Below, in pieces: positions 36,179-45,433 of a stretch of 64,000 nt of DNA. Source of the DNA: UBA6927 sp022447855 (lineage in GTDB: Bacteria; Chloroflexota; Dehalococcoidia; Lucifugimonadales; UBA6927); the NCBI GenBank assembly GCA_022447855.1, contig JAKUTX010000005.1:1-64000 (forward strand), in the 5' to 3' direction. Made by a program: the position numbers and the translations under genes. The notes below the pieces were generated by a model, which did not search any database, had not been told where the DNA came from, and worked only from the letters and a program-made list of their open reading frames with translations. The first letter of the stretch is position 1; the number at the start of each line of letters is the position of its first letter.

Positions 36179-37768
36179 ATGCCAGAAAATTTTGACCCTC
36201 AGGAAAGTACCCTGATTGGGCGTTATTTCACCAATTTAGATAAAGATATATTTTGTTTAGTTAATTTGCCTGAAGTTGTTAAAGGTACATTGTTTTCAAG
36301 ATATAGTCGTACAGAGAAAACTCTTCGAAGGGTTCTTTTGGATGAGTTTATTAATGCTCCGGAAATGGAATTTGACGAAATTGTAGGATCTCCAAATCAA
36401 AATCAATCGGATCCTTTATTGGCAATAGAAAAGGCTGAACGCTTTTATGATCGAGTATTGGTAGGTTATGGTGATGATTCTGTGGCAGAATTAGCCGGGG
36501 TACATATTGCTTGTGAGAACATTTCGAGTTTGGCAGCCGATTATCTAACTAATCCCAGAATAGGTATTTCCCCACTCGAAAAATCTGCTAGATATGTAAT
36601 GTTTGATGAGAAGGTTGATGGAGATTATTTGTACTATAAAGACCCATCAATTATGGCTTCAAAGTATTCCCAGAATTTTATTGATTCAATGCGTAATTTA
36701 TTTGAATCTTATAGATCTTGGATCTATGAGGCTATGGATTATGTTCGCGAAGTATCGCCACAAGATTCTGATACTTCTGATCGTGCTTATGCAAGTGCTG
36801 TTCGAGCAAAAGGCTGTGATATAGTTAAAAATATTTTACCTGCATCGAGGTTGACTAATGTTGGTTTGTTTGGCAATGGTCGAGCGTATGAATATTTGAT
36901 TAGCTCTTTGTATTCTACTGAACTTTCTGAGACACAGGAGATTGGTAATGCAATGCACAATGAGATGCGGAAAGTTATTCCTAGTTTTGTAAAAAGGTCT
37001 CAAAGGAATGAATATTTGGTACATCGTAGGAGTCCTGTGCAAAATGCCAAATTAGCATCACCACAAGGATTATCCAAAGAGAATTCAGTAACATTGGTGG
37101 ATTTTGATGATGATGCAGAAAAAATTGTTGCATCTGCGATTTTATATCCACATGCCCAAACAAATATGGGAGAAATAAAGACTTTAATTGATTCTGAATC
37201 GTCAGAATATATAGAAAATGTAATTAAAGAATATGTAAATAATCGATCATCTCGCAGAGATAGGCCCGGTAGACCTTTTGAGAACGTTTTTTACACATTT
37301 GAATTTTTAAGTAGTTACGGTGTATATAGAGATTTTCATAGGCACAGACAACTAACTCAAGAAGCTCAAATTTTAACCCCTGATCTTGGTTATGATATTC
37401 CTATAGAAGTAGAGGATATGGGCTTAGAAGATGAATGGAATAGTCGAATGGATGAGGCTGCAGAAGTGGCTAAGAAAATTGCTGATAGTGGATTGCTATT
37501 AGAGTCGCAATATGCGCTCCCCAGGCAATTTAAAGTTCGATGGTATATGAAAATGAATTTGAGAGAAATTTTCCATATGGTTGAGTTGAGGTCTGGTCCA
37601 CAAGGGCATCCAGACTATCGCAAAATTGCTCAATCAATTTATCATGAAGTACAAAAAGTACATCCAGTTTTAGCATCAGGGATTTCGTTTGTTGATTTAA
37701 ATGAATATGCTCTTCCAAGACTTGACGCTGAAAAAAGATTGGATGTTAAAAGAGCCAGATTAAAATAA
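36179..37768 (+). CDS. thyX: Tandem-domain ThyX (flavin-dependent thymidylate synthase)
   Basis: This 529-residue protein is about twice the usual ThyX length. The N-terminal half carries 'YGDDSVAELAGVH' and 'PRIGISPLEKSARY' pieces of the ThyX fold, while the C-terminal half has 'DFHRHRQLTQEAQ', the RHR flavin motif. So the two halves look like a fused pair that shares the active-site pieces. ThyX uses FAD and a methylene donor to turn dUMP into dTMP. It has an upstream spacer of 120 nt and is convergent with the dcd gene, the enzyme that supplies dUTP. Residue equivalences need alignment. Confidence 0.82.
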   Translation: MPENFDPQESTLIGRYFTNLDKDIFCLVNLPEVVKGTLFSRYSRTEKTLRRVLLDEFINAPEMEFDEIVGSPNQNQSDPLLAIEKAERFYDRVLVGYGDDSVAELAGVHIACENISSLAADYLTNPRIGISPLEKSARYVMFDEKVDGDYLYYKDPSIMASKYSQNFIDSMRNLFESYRSWIYEAMDYVREVSPQDSDTSDRAYASAVRAKGCDIVKNILPASRLTNVGLFGNGRAYEYLISSLYSTELSETQEIGNAMHNEMRKVIPSFVKRSQRNEYLVHRRSPVQNAKLASPQGLSKENSVTLVDFDDDAEKIVASAILYPHAQTNMGEIKTLIDSESSEYIENVIKEYVNNRSSRRDRPGRPFENVFYTFEFLSSYGVYRDFHRHRQLTQEAQILTPDLGYDIPIEVEDMGLEDEWNSRMDEAAEVAKKIADSGLLLESQYALPRQFKVRWYMKMNLREIFHMVELRSGPQGHPDYRKIAQSIYHEVQKVHPVLASGISFVDLNEYALPRLDAEKRLDVKRARLK

Positions 37769-37808
37769 ACAGTATATTTTCAATTTCTCGGTACAGTTTA
37801 TTGGAATT

Positions 37809-38390
37809 TTAGGGATTTTCTTGTGAAAATTCGGCCCATAACTTACTAGGTGCTGGAGTTTTTTGGTCCATGTACTTTGGGTTAATAGTATCTCCATATG
37901 GGCGACTACTCGAATCGGTTAGTTTGTGAAATGTGAATGTGCATATTTTCATCATTGGATATAGAGCAACGGCCATTCTGCCCAAATTAGCTAATTCTAG
38001 TGTGGGTTTGCCTCGCCATCCTGGATGGAACAATCCTGCGGTGCCGTGGACAATTATGCCCAATCTTCCTAAACTGCTGCGTCCATCTAGTCTTGCTAAA
38101 AGGTCAGGAGGGATTTCCAAGGATTCGAAAGTGTTGGCCAACACCAATTCTCCCGGTTGAATTACGAAAGGTTCATTATCTTTGATATTAATAGTTCTAA
38201 ATAAATCTTCAGGCACCTCTTCTCGTGTGTCTATATATCCCCTACGACCATAATCAAAGACGCGTAATTCATGGCCCAGTCGGAAATCTAGCGAGGCTGG
38301 CCCTAGCTGTGAATTCAAATCAGGAAGTGGATCGACTTTAATATGTTGGGATTTTAAGCTCTCCCTCAAATCGTTATCTGATAGGATCAT
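37809..38390 (-). CDS. dcd: dCTP deaminase
   Basis: This 193-residue protein has all Dcd signatures: 'LGPASLDFRLGHEL', the catalytic Arg/Ser region 'GRSSLGRLG' (103-111), and 'HPGWRGKPTLELAN' with Glu132 in place. It converts dCTP to dUTP, the precursor of dUMP. It sits 40 nt from the convergent thyX stop. The TPR lipoprotein is downstream-independent on the same strand upstream. Confidence 0.92.
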   Translation of the reverse strand: MILSDNDLRESLKSQHIKVDPLPDLNSQLGPASLDFRLGHELRVFDYGRRGYIDTREEVPEDLFRTINIKDNEPFVIQPGELVLANTFESLEIPPDLLARLDGRSSLGRLGIIVHGTAGLFHPGWRGKPTLELANLGRMAVALYPMMKICTFTFHKLTDSSSRPYGDTINPKYMDQKTPAPSKLWAEFSQENP

Positions 38391-38468
38391 ATTTCACCTT
38401 TAATTGTTTTATTAGATACGTAAATTATAAATAGTTTTTGAGAAATTTTCTTTCGAGGAATTCTGGGT

Positions 38469-39068
38469 TTATTTTAGTGATTGTATTTCATTTTTTAGTA
38501 GATTTGCTGAATTTATTTCATTTTTATGCCTGATAGGGTGCAAAAACTCTAAAGCTTTTTGTAAATCTTGAGTTGCTAGATCCGTTTGTTTTTTCTTCAG
38601 GTATAGCCTTGCGCGGTCAACATACACTGGACCAAATTCTGGATCGATTTTTATTGCGCTTTCAAAATCATTTAGTGCATATTCGTAAACATCTTTGTTT
38701 AGATAAGCTTTGCCGCGCCCATGGAATCCGTGTGGCATGTTTGGAAGCATAGCTATTACTGGACCGAAAGCCACAATTGATTCATCCCATAATTCCATTT
38801 CTAATAGCCTGAAAGCTCGCGAATAATAAAACAAAGCGGCAGGAGCTGTCGTGGGAGTCGAGATTGGATTAAGCACCTTGTTTTCATTTGGTTTTGTTGT
38901 AGGTATTGGACTAGGAACATTTTTTGTTTCTATAGGTTCGATGGGGTTTGGAAATTCAGTAGAGTTACTTTTCACAGAATCACATGCTGATAAAGCCAAG
39001 ATAAAAAATGTAGCTACCAAGAAATATTTGATGTAAGGACTATGAATCGTTTTCAACAGATTTTCCAT
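38469..39068 (-). CDS. TPR lipoprotein
   Basis: This 199-residue protein has a signal peptide with lipobox L-S-A-C (Cys at about 29), a Pro/Thr/Asn-rich linker and two tetratricopeptide repeats in the second half (for example 'GRGKAYLNKDVYEYALNDFESAIKIDPE' region). It is likely a scaffold at the outer face of the membrane. The partner is unknown. It is transcribed toward dcd, with a 78-nt gap that leaves room for a separate dcd promoter. Confidence 0.78.
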   Translation of the reverse strand: MENLLKTIHSPYIKYFLVATFFILALSACDSVKSNSTEFPNPIEPIETKNVPSPIPTTKPNENKVLNPISTPTTAPAALFYYSRAFRLLEMELWDESIVAFGPVIAMLPNMPHGFHGRGKAYLNKDVYEYALNDFESAIKIDPEFGPVYVDRARLYLKKKQTDLATQDLQKALEFLHPIRHKNEINSANLLKNEIQSLK

Positions 39069-39200
39069 TATAAGTTAGTTCATACATTTAAACATATGAC
39101 AGTAGACAAAAATAGGGACATGTTTTTTTGGAGTGAGTAAAGAAGTGAAATTACTAAAAATATGTATTATCCTTCAAAGATAATCGTTTAGGAGGATCAA

Positions 39201-39713
39201 TTGATACGAAGTCTCAATAAGAAAACGCCTCAAATTCATCCAAATGCATTTGTAAGTGAAGCTGCTTATATTGTGGGTGACGTTCAAATAGATGAAGGCG
39301 CAAGCATATGGCCTGGAACTGTAATTCGTGCTGATTCAGGATATATAAAAATCGGTAAAAATACATGTATACAAGATAATTCTGTCCTACATGGTGATGA
39401 TGATGTTGTAATTGGTGAAAATGTGGTTATTGGGCATAGAGTTTTGTGCCATGCAAAAAATGTTGGTGACCGTTCTCTAATTGGTAATGGAGCAACAGTA
39501 AATGATGGTGTGATTATTGGAGAGGATAGTCTTTTAGCATCTGGGACTGTTGTTTTAGAAAATCAACAATTTGAAGCTAGGAGTATGGTTGTAGGAGTTC
39601 CAGGTAAGAGGATAGGTAAGGTTCAGAATAGACATATTGAGTTAATTAAAAATATTGCTGAAATGTACAAGGATCGCGGGGAATTGTATAAATCTGAGGG
39701 GAATTTAGAATAA
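39201..39713 (+). CDS. Gamma-carbonic-anhydrase-like hexapeptide protein
   Basis: This 170-residue left-handed beta-helix shows repeats such as 'IDEGASIWPGTVIRADSG' and 'VVIGENVVIGHRVLCHA'. The three zinc-His candidates are at 'NSVLHGD', 'VIGHRV' and 'LCHAK', as in the YrdA/gamma-CA group. The Gln-Asp pair 'CIQDNS' is also present. It may hydrate CO2 or bind zinc only. The start is TTG behind AGGAGG. It is a single gene. Confidence 0.83.
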   Translation: MIRSLNKKTPQIHPNAFVSEAAYIVGDVQIDEGASIWPGTVIRADSGYIKIGKNTCIQDNSVLHGDDDVVIGENVVIGHRVLCHAKNVGDRSLIGNGATVNDGVIIGEDSLLASGTVVLENQQFEARSMVVGVPGKRIGKVQNRHIELIKNIAEMYKDRGELYKSEGNLE

Positions 39714-39728
39714 GAATGTATTGTGAAT

Positions 39729-41417
39729 TCACATTGAAGTAGGAGATCGCATACCCATTAATTCTAGACAGCGTGATAGGACCATCATTGAAGCACTGAC
39801 AAGTTTTAGACGTGCCATTGTTAAATCGTTATCGTTCTCTAAAATAACCCTGCATCTATCATAAAATCCGTGAAATGATGTTGCTAACTCAATAGAATAA
39901 TATGGTAAATGATGAGGCTCTAATGAATCAGATGCTATCTCGATTATTTCTGGCAACTTAAGCATTGATTTTATTAACTTTAATTCGGATTCAGTATTTA
40001 AAAAAGAAACTTCCGCATCCGCAAACTTAATATTTTGTTCTTTAGCTTTTTCGATAATATTGTAAGCTCTAGCAAATGCGTATTGTATATAATAAACAGG
40101 ATTTTCATTCGATTGTTGCTTGGCTAATTCTAGGTCGAATTCCATTTGACTTCTTGATGAATGAGATAAGAAAAAATAGCGACATGCATCGGGTCCAACA
40201 TCATTTATAAGTTCGCTTAAAAGGGAAATATTCCCAGACCTTTTTGAAAGGCGTACTGATTCACTGCCTACTTTGAAAGTAACGATTTGAGTAATCAAGA
40301 TTGTCAATTTTTCGGGGTCAATATCCAATGCTCCCATTGCTGCCTTCATTCTCGAAATATGTCCCTGGTGGTCAGCTCCCCAAACATCTATTACTTGATC
40401 AAATTTCCTATTGGCAAATTTATCGTGATGATATGCAATGTCAGACGCAAAATAAGTTGGGGAACCATTTTTACGTACTAGAACATTGTCTTTTTCTTCA
40501 CCCAATTTGGTGGAGGAAAACCATAATGCCCCATCCTTGGAATTTGTATGTTTTTGGCTTTCTAAAATTTCCAGAGTCTTTTTGTATTGACCAGAAGTAA
40601 AAAGAGTCCGTTCGCTAAACCATTCGTCGTAGTGAATATTCAGTTTGCTTAAATCCTCTTTGATTTCGGCGAGCATTTTAGTAAGACCGAAATCGATTGA
40701 AAGTTTTAAGGATTCTTTCTCGTCAAGAGTTAGTATAGTGTCACCAAATTTTTCCCGAAACTTGTTTGCAATTTCTCCAACGTATTCTCCCTTGTATCCT
40801 CCATCAGGTACTTCTTTAGGTTTTCCACTAATTGTGAAATAGTTTGCTAAAATACTTTCCCCAAACATTTTTATTTGACTGCCATAATCGTTTATATAAT
40901 ATTCTCTATGCACCCGATATCCCGCAGCTTCTAGTATGTTAGCCAATGTACTGCCGAACACTACACCTCTACCATGTCCAACGTGGAGTGGTCCTGTTGG
41001 ATTATTACTTCCAAATTCCAATTGAATAGTTTTCCCTGAACCATTTGAGAGATTTCCGAAATTGTGTCCCGATTTGATGATTTCATTGACCTGATCTGTA
41101 TACCACTCATCTGAGATGTGGAAATTAATAAATCCAGGTGCTGCAGGTACTATTTCTTTGATTGTGTTGCCAGGGGGATGAATTTCTTCAATTAGTGCTT
41201 TAGCAATTGCCATGGGGGACATTTTTAATGGTTTTGCAAGTCGTAGGGGCAATGTGGAGCAGATATCTCCATGTTCGGGGTTTTTAGTGCGTTCAATTGT
41301 GATTTCAATATCTATAGAGTGAATGCCATGAGGAGGTAAAGCCCCTTTTTTTTGTGCATCAGAAAAAGAGGATTTTAATAGTGAAACAATGTCTTTTTTG
41401 AGATTACTTTCTAGCAT
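39729..41417 (-). CDS. argS: Arginyl-tRNA synthetase
   Basis: This 562-residue class I synthetase has an N-terminal Add1 domain (1-100), the HIGH-like motif 'GPLHVGHGRG', a KMSKS-like 'RLSKRSGN' and a helical anticodon-binding domain ending 'MGMRSPTSM'. It charges tRNA-Arg. It lies 20 nt downstream of selD on the same strand, so the two may share a transcript. The TGA stop is at the expected family C-terminus. Confidence 0.95.
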   Translation of the reverse strand: MLESNLKKDIVSLLKSSFSDAQKKGALPPHGIHSIDIEITIERTKNPEHGDICSTLPLRLAKPLKMSPMAIAKALIEEIHPPGNTIKEIVPAAPGFINFHISDEWYTDQVNEIIKSGHNFGNLSNGSGKTIQLEFGSNNPTGPLHVGHGRGVVFGSTLANILEAAGYRVHREYYINDYGSQIKMFGESILANYFTISGKPKEVPDGGYKGEYVGEIANKFREKFGDTILTLDEKESLKLSIDFGLTKMLAEIKEDLSKLNIHYDEWFSERTLFTSGQYKKTLEILESQKHTNSKDGALWFSSTKLGEEKDNVLVRKNGSPTYFASDIAYHHDKFANRKFDQVIDVWGADHQGHISRMKAAMGALDIDPEKLTILITQIVTFKVGSESVRLSKRSGNISLLSELINDVGPDACRYFFLSHSSRSQMEFDLELAKQQSNENPVYYIQYAFARAYNIIEKAKEQNIKFADAEVSFLNTESELKLIKSMLKLPEIIEIASDSLEPHHLPYYSIELATSFHGFYDRCRVILENDNDLTMARLKLVSASMMVLSRCLELMGMRSPTSM

Positions 41418-41437
41418 TTAAAAACTCTCTGGAGTAA

Positions 41438-42496
41438 TTAGGAATGGACTATAATTAATGGGGAATTGTTATTTTCTTTATTTGAAACTTTACCAATAAC
41501 AATTGGATCTGGACAGTCTCTTTTCTTCATTTCTTCTAAGAGAAGCGGCAAATTTTTTTCTGAAATTGATATTAAAAGTCCACCGGATGTTTGAGCGTCA
41601 CTAAGTAACAATTTTTCGTCTTCTTTTACGTGTTTGTCCCAATCAACAGTAGATGAAATTGAATCTAAATTACGAAATGTGCCACCGGGAAGAATTTTCT
41701 TTTTAATTAAATCCCATACACCCTGTATTACAGGTATTTTATTGACTTCAATGGTTGCTGTTTTGTTGCTTGCTTCCATCATTGATTTTAAATGTCCTAG
41801 TAACCCGAATCCTGTAATGTCAGTGCAAGCATTTGCTCCAGCAGAGACCATAGATAAGGATGCATTTTGATTTAGGGCTTTCATATGTGATGTCGCCAAG
41901 TTAAGCGTTTCCAGATCATCTAACGCTGATTGTTTTGCTGCTGTTGTAATGATACCAGTCCCTAAAGGTTTGGTTAAAACTAATAGGTCTCCATCCTTTG
42001 CATTTGCATTAGATATTTGCTCTCCTGGTTTAACAATGCCCAAAATTGCTAATCCATATTTTGGTTCTGCGTCATCGACCGTATGTCCCCCAGAAATTAT
42101 GGCTCCAGCTTCTTGGATTTTGTTGGCTCCCCCTTTTAGGATGCTAGTTAAGATTTCTTTTGGTAAATCAATAGGAAATCCAACAATGTTAAGGGCCAAA
42201 ATTGGTTTTCCTCCCATTGCATATATGTCACTTAAAGCGTTAGATGCAGCAATTTCGCCGAAAGTGTATGGATCATCAACTATTGGGGGAAAAAAATCTA
42301 CTGTAAATATTAATGCAGTATCGTCAGAAATTTTGTACACAGCTGCATCATCTTTTGTGTCAGATCCAATTAGAAGGTCTGGATGAGACATGATGGGTAG
42401 CTGACTCAGTACCTGAGCCAGGTCTTCAGGACTAAATTTTGAGGCTCAGCCTGCGCAACTTGCAAGTTCAGTCAAACGAACTGAATCAGAATTCAT
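41438..42496 (-). CDS. selD: Selenophosphate synthetase SelD with selenocysteine at residue 17
   Basis: The obvious ATG at 42391 gives a protein that lacks the family's N-terminus. Reading the frame back through TGA at 42446-42448 reaches ATG 42496 with AGGAG 7 nt upstream, giving 352 residues. The new N-terminus is MNSDSVRLTELASCAGU (Sec17), then ASKFSPEDLA. Residue 17 is the catalytic Cys of E. coli SelD, and R7-L8-T9 and K20 also align. The rest has 'DDAAVYKI', 'ANALSDIYAMGG', 'GGHTVDD' and 'DITGFGLLGH', the ATP-binding set. SelD makes selenophosphate from selenide, for SelA. argS follows. Confidence 0.93.
42401..42421 (-). promoter_or_regulatory. SECIS-like hairpin in selD
   Basis: On the mRNA, CUGGCUCAG pairs with CUGAGUCAG in nine pairs (one G-U) around a GUA loop. 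The stem begins 24 nt after the UGA codon. Bacterial SelB-binding SECIS elements lie 16-37 nt downstream and carry a G/GU at the loop, so this fits well. Confidence 0.75.
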
Positions 42497-42744
42497 CTGA
42501 ATCTCCTAGTGTTTGGTAGTTCAAGTATATTTCAAATAAATGCTATTTGAAACTGATTTGGTTCAGAATATTTTTAAAAACAATCTCTGTTTGATATTAA
42601 ATCCATTCTAAATGTGTGGACGCAATTTCCTTGCAAAAAACAGTCTCATATGAAATTTTGGCAAGTGTCCAATTTATTTTTATTATATGAAAAAATGCTA
42701 TTGTTAAGTAGAAAATGTAGAATGCATTCAGCATAGGAGAAAAT

Positions 42745-43491
42745 ATGGAAATTCGTGAGAACATTATCAAACGGAAATTATCATCAGGTGAAATTGCTAC
42801 TGTCGTCAGTGGATTTAACTCTCCCGACATTATAGACTTTTTAGGACAGTTTGGATTTGATGGGGTTTGGATTGAAGCTGAACATGGTCCCATAGATTTT
42901 TCTGACATACCTAATCTTACTCGAGCTAGTGACTTATGGGGAATGTCCAGTATAGTTAGAGTCCGTGAGAACAACTACAGTCTAATTTATCGAACACTTG
43001 ATTTGGGGGCGCAAGGTATCGTTGTTCCCCATGTAGATACTGCAAAAGATGCAAGGGATCTTGTAAGAGCCACAAAATTTTCTCCGATTGGTGCTAGAGG
43101 TATGTTTAGTGGTAGGCAATCTTGGGGAGTAGAAAATTACTTAGAAAATGCGAACTCGCAAGTTCTTTCAGTAGCATTAATTGAGGATATAGTTGCTATT
43201 AATAATTTGGACGAAATTTTGTTAGTAGATGATATTGATGTGTTTTTTGTAGCACCAAGTGATTTAGCGCAATCAATGGGTCATTTTGGGGATAATAATC
43301 ATGAGGAAGTTAGGGCTACAATTGCTAATGCGATTGCAAAGATTAATGATCGAGGAAGATGTGCTGGTGCACTTGTGGCTGATTCGAATTTGGAAGAATA
43401 CATTGATTGGGGCGCAAGGCTAATAATGGTTTCTTGGAACTCGTGGTTGTCAGAGGGGGCTAAGAAATTTGTTGAACGTATTCCTAAATAA
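42745..43491 (+). CDS. HpcH/HpaI-type aldolase
   Basis: This 248-residue TIM-barrel enzyme has 'GFDGVWIEAEHGP', the metal/His region 'LGAQGIVVPHVDTAKDA', 'SPIGARGMF' and 'VDVFFVAPSDLAQSMG'-like elements. The family cleaves 4-hydroxy-2-oxo acids such as 4-hydroxy-2-oxoheptanedioate or 2-keto-3-deoxy sugar acids into pyruvate and an aldehyde. The latter would be the natural next step after the enolase-family dehydratases at 18-26 kb. It is a single gene with AGGAG upstream; 14 kb separates it from that cluster. Confidence 0.82.
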   Translation: MEIRENIIKRKLSSGEIATVVSGFNSPDIIDFLGQFGFDGVWIEAEHGPIDFSDIPNLTRASDLWGMSSIVRVRENNYSLIYRTLDLGAQGIVVPHVDTAKDARDLVRATKFSPIGARGMFSGRQSWGVENYLENANSQVLSVALIEDIVAINNLDEILLVDDIDVFFVAPSDLAQSMGHFGDNNHEEVRATIANAIAKINDRGRCAGALVADSNLEEYIDWGARLIMVSWNSWLSEGAKKFVERIPK

Positions 43492-43536
43492 AAAGCTTGA
43501 TAATTAGAATCACTTAATAGTGTCAAATTAAGGTTA

Positions 43537-44787
43537 ATGTATATGAGTAATTTGACAAAAATACTCCAAAAGAATTTTGATGTCAGTTATTATCAACACT
43601 TAATAGTGGCGGGCGAACTTGCCGATTGTATGAATTCTAAAGTGTATTTGGTTGGCGGTGCAGTCAGAGACGTATTGCTAGGAAAATCAGTTAATGATAT
43701 TGATTTGGTGGTTGTTGGAGATTCAGAGGATTTTGCTAATCAATTGGCTAGTAGGCTGGGTGGAGAAATTACAGCTAGGTCTCAATTTTTAACAGCAAAG
43801 ATTTCGTTTTCAGATTTTAGCATTGATGTGGCTTCTGCTAGGAGAGACTATTATTCCTATCCAGGATCTTTACCGCAAGTAAATCTGGTTAAGACAATAG
43901 ATCAAGACTTGGTAAGAAGAGATATTTCGATAAATGCTATGGCGATTAGTATTAATCGAAATACTTGGGGAGATTTAATCGATCCAATGAATGGTGAAGA
44001 AGATTTACATCAACGGAAAGTACGAATTTTGTATAAGCGTAGTTTTCGAGATGATCCTACTAGAATGCTTCGAGTCGTTCTGTATTCCCAGCGTTTAGGA
44101 TTTCCTGTAGATGAATCTTCTAAAGATCTTATTTCAAAAAACTTAAAGTATTTAAAGCGTATGGCAGGGTGGAGGATTTTTATAACATTTAAACATATTT
44201 TGAGAGAACCTAACCCTCATAAGATCTTGTATGAAGCGCATGCAACAGGCATTCTACAAGCAATGCATTCTTCATTAGCATTGAAGGATTCAGATATTGA
44301 AAAGTTGAAACTTATTACAAAATTTGATGGTGAAAATTCTCATTTTGTAATGCTTTCTATTTTGGTTGAGTCATTGACAGAATCAGAAGCTAAAAAGTTG
44401 ATACGGCGTTTAAAAATGACTGGAAGGTGGGTAAGAGTAATTAATGATACCCAGTCAGTAAAGAAAGTTTTGAAAGTTTTGGCAAAAGGGGAGATTCGAA
44501 ATAGCAAGATATTTCATTTGTTGTCACATTTAGATGTTGCAACTCTTGAAGCAATGTGTTTGATTTCGAATTCAAACACATTGCGGTCTAACTTAAGGTT
44601 ATTTCTAGATAATTTGAGATTTGTTACTCCACGATTAAAAGGTGATGATTTGATTCAATTGGGATTTACTGAAGGTCCCATTATTGGCAAAGTTCTTGAA
44701 AGATTAGCAAATCTTGTGATTGACGGATTGGTAAAAACTAAAGAAGATGAGATGAATGTTGCTAGAGAGATTTTAAAAGATATCTGA
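43537..44787 (+). CDS. CCA tRNA nucleotidyltransferase / poly(A) polymerase family
   Basis: This 416-residue protein has 'VYLVGGAVRDVLLGKSVNDIDLVVVGD' features (GGxxRD, DID), 'ARSQFLTAKI', 'DLVRRDISINAMAI' and 'RMLRVV', the class II nucleotidyltransferase core. It probably adds or repairs the tRNA 3' CCA end. The tRNA genes of this window encode CCA, so a repair role is likely. ATG 43537 or 43543 may be used; the AAGG lies upstream of both. Confidence 0.87.
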   Translation: MYMSNLTKILQKNFDVSYYQHLIVAGELADCMNSKVYLVGGAVRDVLLGKSVNDIDLVVVGDSEDFANQLASRLGGEITARSQFLTAKISFSDFSIDVASARRDYYSYPGSLPQVNLVKTIDQDLVRRDISINAMAISINRNTWGDLIDPMNGEEDLHQRKVRILYKRSFRDDPTRMLRVVLYSQRLGFPVDESSKDLISKNLKYLKRMAGWRIFITFKHILREPNPHKILYEAHATGILQAMHSSLALKDSDIEKLKLITKFDGENSHFVMLSILVESLTESEAKKLIRRLKMTGRWVRVINDTQSVKKVLKVLAKGEIRNSKIFHLLSHLDVATLEAMCLISNSNTLRSNLRLFLDNLRFVTPRLKGDDLIQLGFTEGPIIGKVLERLANLVIDGLVKTKEDEMNVAREILKDI

Positions 44788-44833
44788 TGCAAATTTGTTA
44801 GATGTGAATTTTTGAATTAGTTTTAGGTGCAAA

Positions 44834-45433
44834 TTGAAATTTTCCAAAGATGATTCCAATCTCAAATTTGTTCCATTATCGTTCCCATTAAAAAATAAGA
44901 TTTTTATTTGTGGTGCGGGGGGTAAGTCTTCATTAGCTAGATCTATTCAGGAAAAACATGGAAATGTACACATTGAATTGGATGCTTGCAAATTTCTCCC
45001 AAATTGGAAAGAAAGAACTGTTGAAGAATTTCGAGATTTTACTGTAGAAAAGATAAAAGAATCCCAAGATCGGTGGGTCATTGAGGGGAATTATACCGAG
45101 AAATTAGGAAATTTTATTCTAAAAGATTCCAAATTGATTATATGGTTGGATCTTTCTTGGGAAGTAGTTTTTTGGAGGATTTTTCTTAGATCCATAAGAC
45201 GTTGTTTTACAAAACAATCGGTTTGTGGAGGGAATCGTGAGACTTGGAGGCAATTCTTTAGTAGAGATTCGATATGTTGGTACTATATTGTTAGACGTTT
45301 TAGAATTCTCCAAGGGCATAGGGAATTTCTGCAATTAGTTCCCCCTGAGATTCCAATCTTGAGGATTTCTAATGCCAGGCAATTACGTTCTTTTTATAAG
45401 ATCCATGAGTTAATTTTGATTAGAGAGAATTAA
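44834..45433 (+). CDS. Adenylate-kinase-like P-loop protein
   Basis: This 199-residue protein has a P-loop-like 'FICGAGGKSSLAR' near residue 30, 'HIELDACKFLPNWKERTVEEF' and 'WVIEGNYT', as in the small FlaR/adenylate-kinase-like NMP kinases annotated 'DNA topology modulation protein'. Several Arg residues in 'IFLRSIRRC' could form a lid. The substrate is unknown. The TTG start follows AGGTG. Its stop abuts the convergent fumC stop. Confidence 0.68.
   Translation: MKFSKDDSNLKFVPLSFPLKNKIFICGAGGKSSLARSIQEKHGNVHIELDACKFLPNWKERTVEEFRDFTVEKIKESQDRWVIEGNYTEKLGNFILKDSKLIIWLDLSWEVVFWRIFLRSIRRCFTKQSVCGGNRETWRQFFSRDSICWYYIVRRFRILQGHREFLQLVPPEIPILRISNARQLRSFYKIHELILIREN

Noticed and set aside
42389..42391. 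ATG 42391 as the selD start
   Set aside because: It lacks the conserved N-terminus, and the frame runs upstream through UGA to a better start with a ribosome site.
42597..42974. 125-residue minus-strand frame over the aldolase start
   Set aside because: It is antisense to the HpaI-type aldolase, has no domain or ribosome site and reads as a shadow frame.
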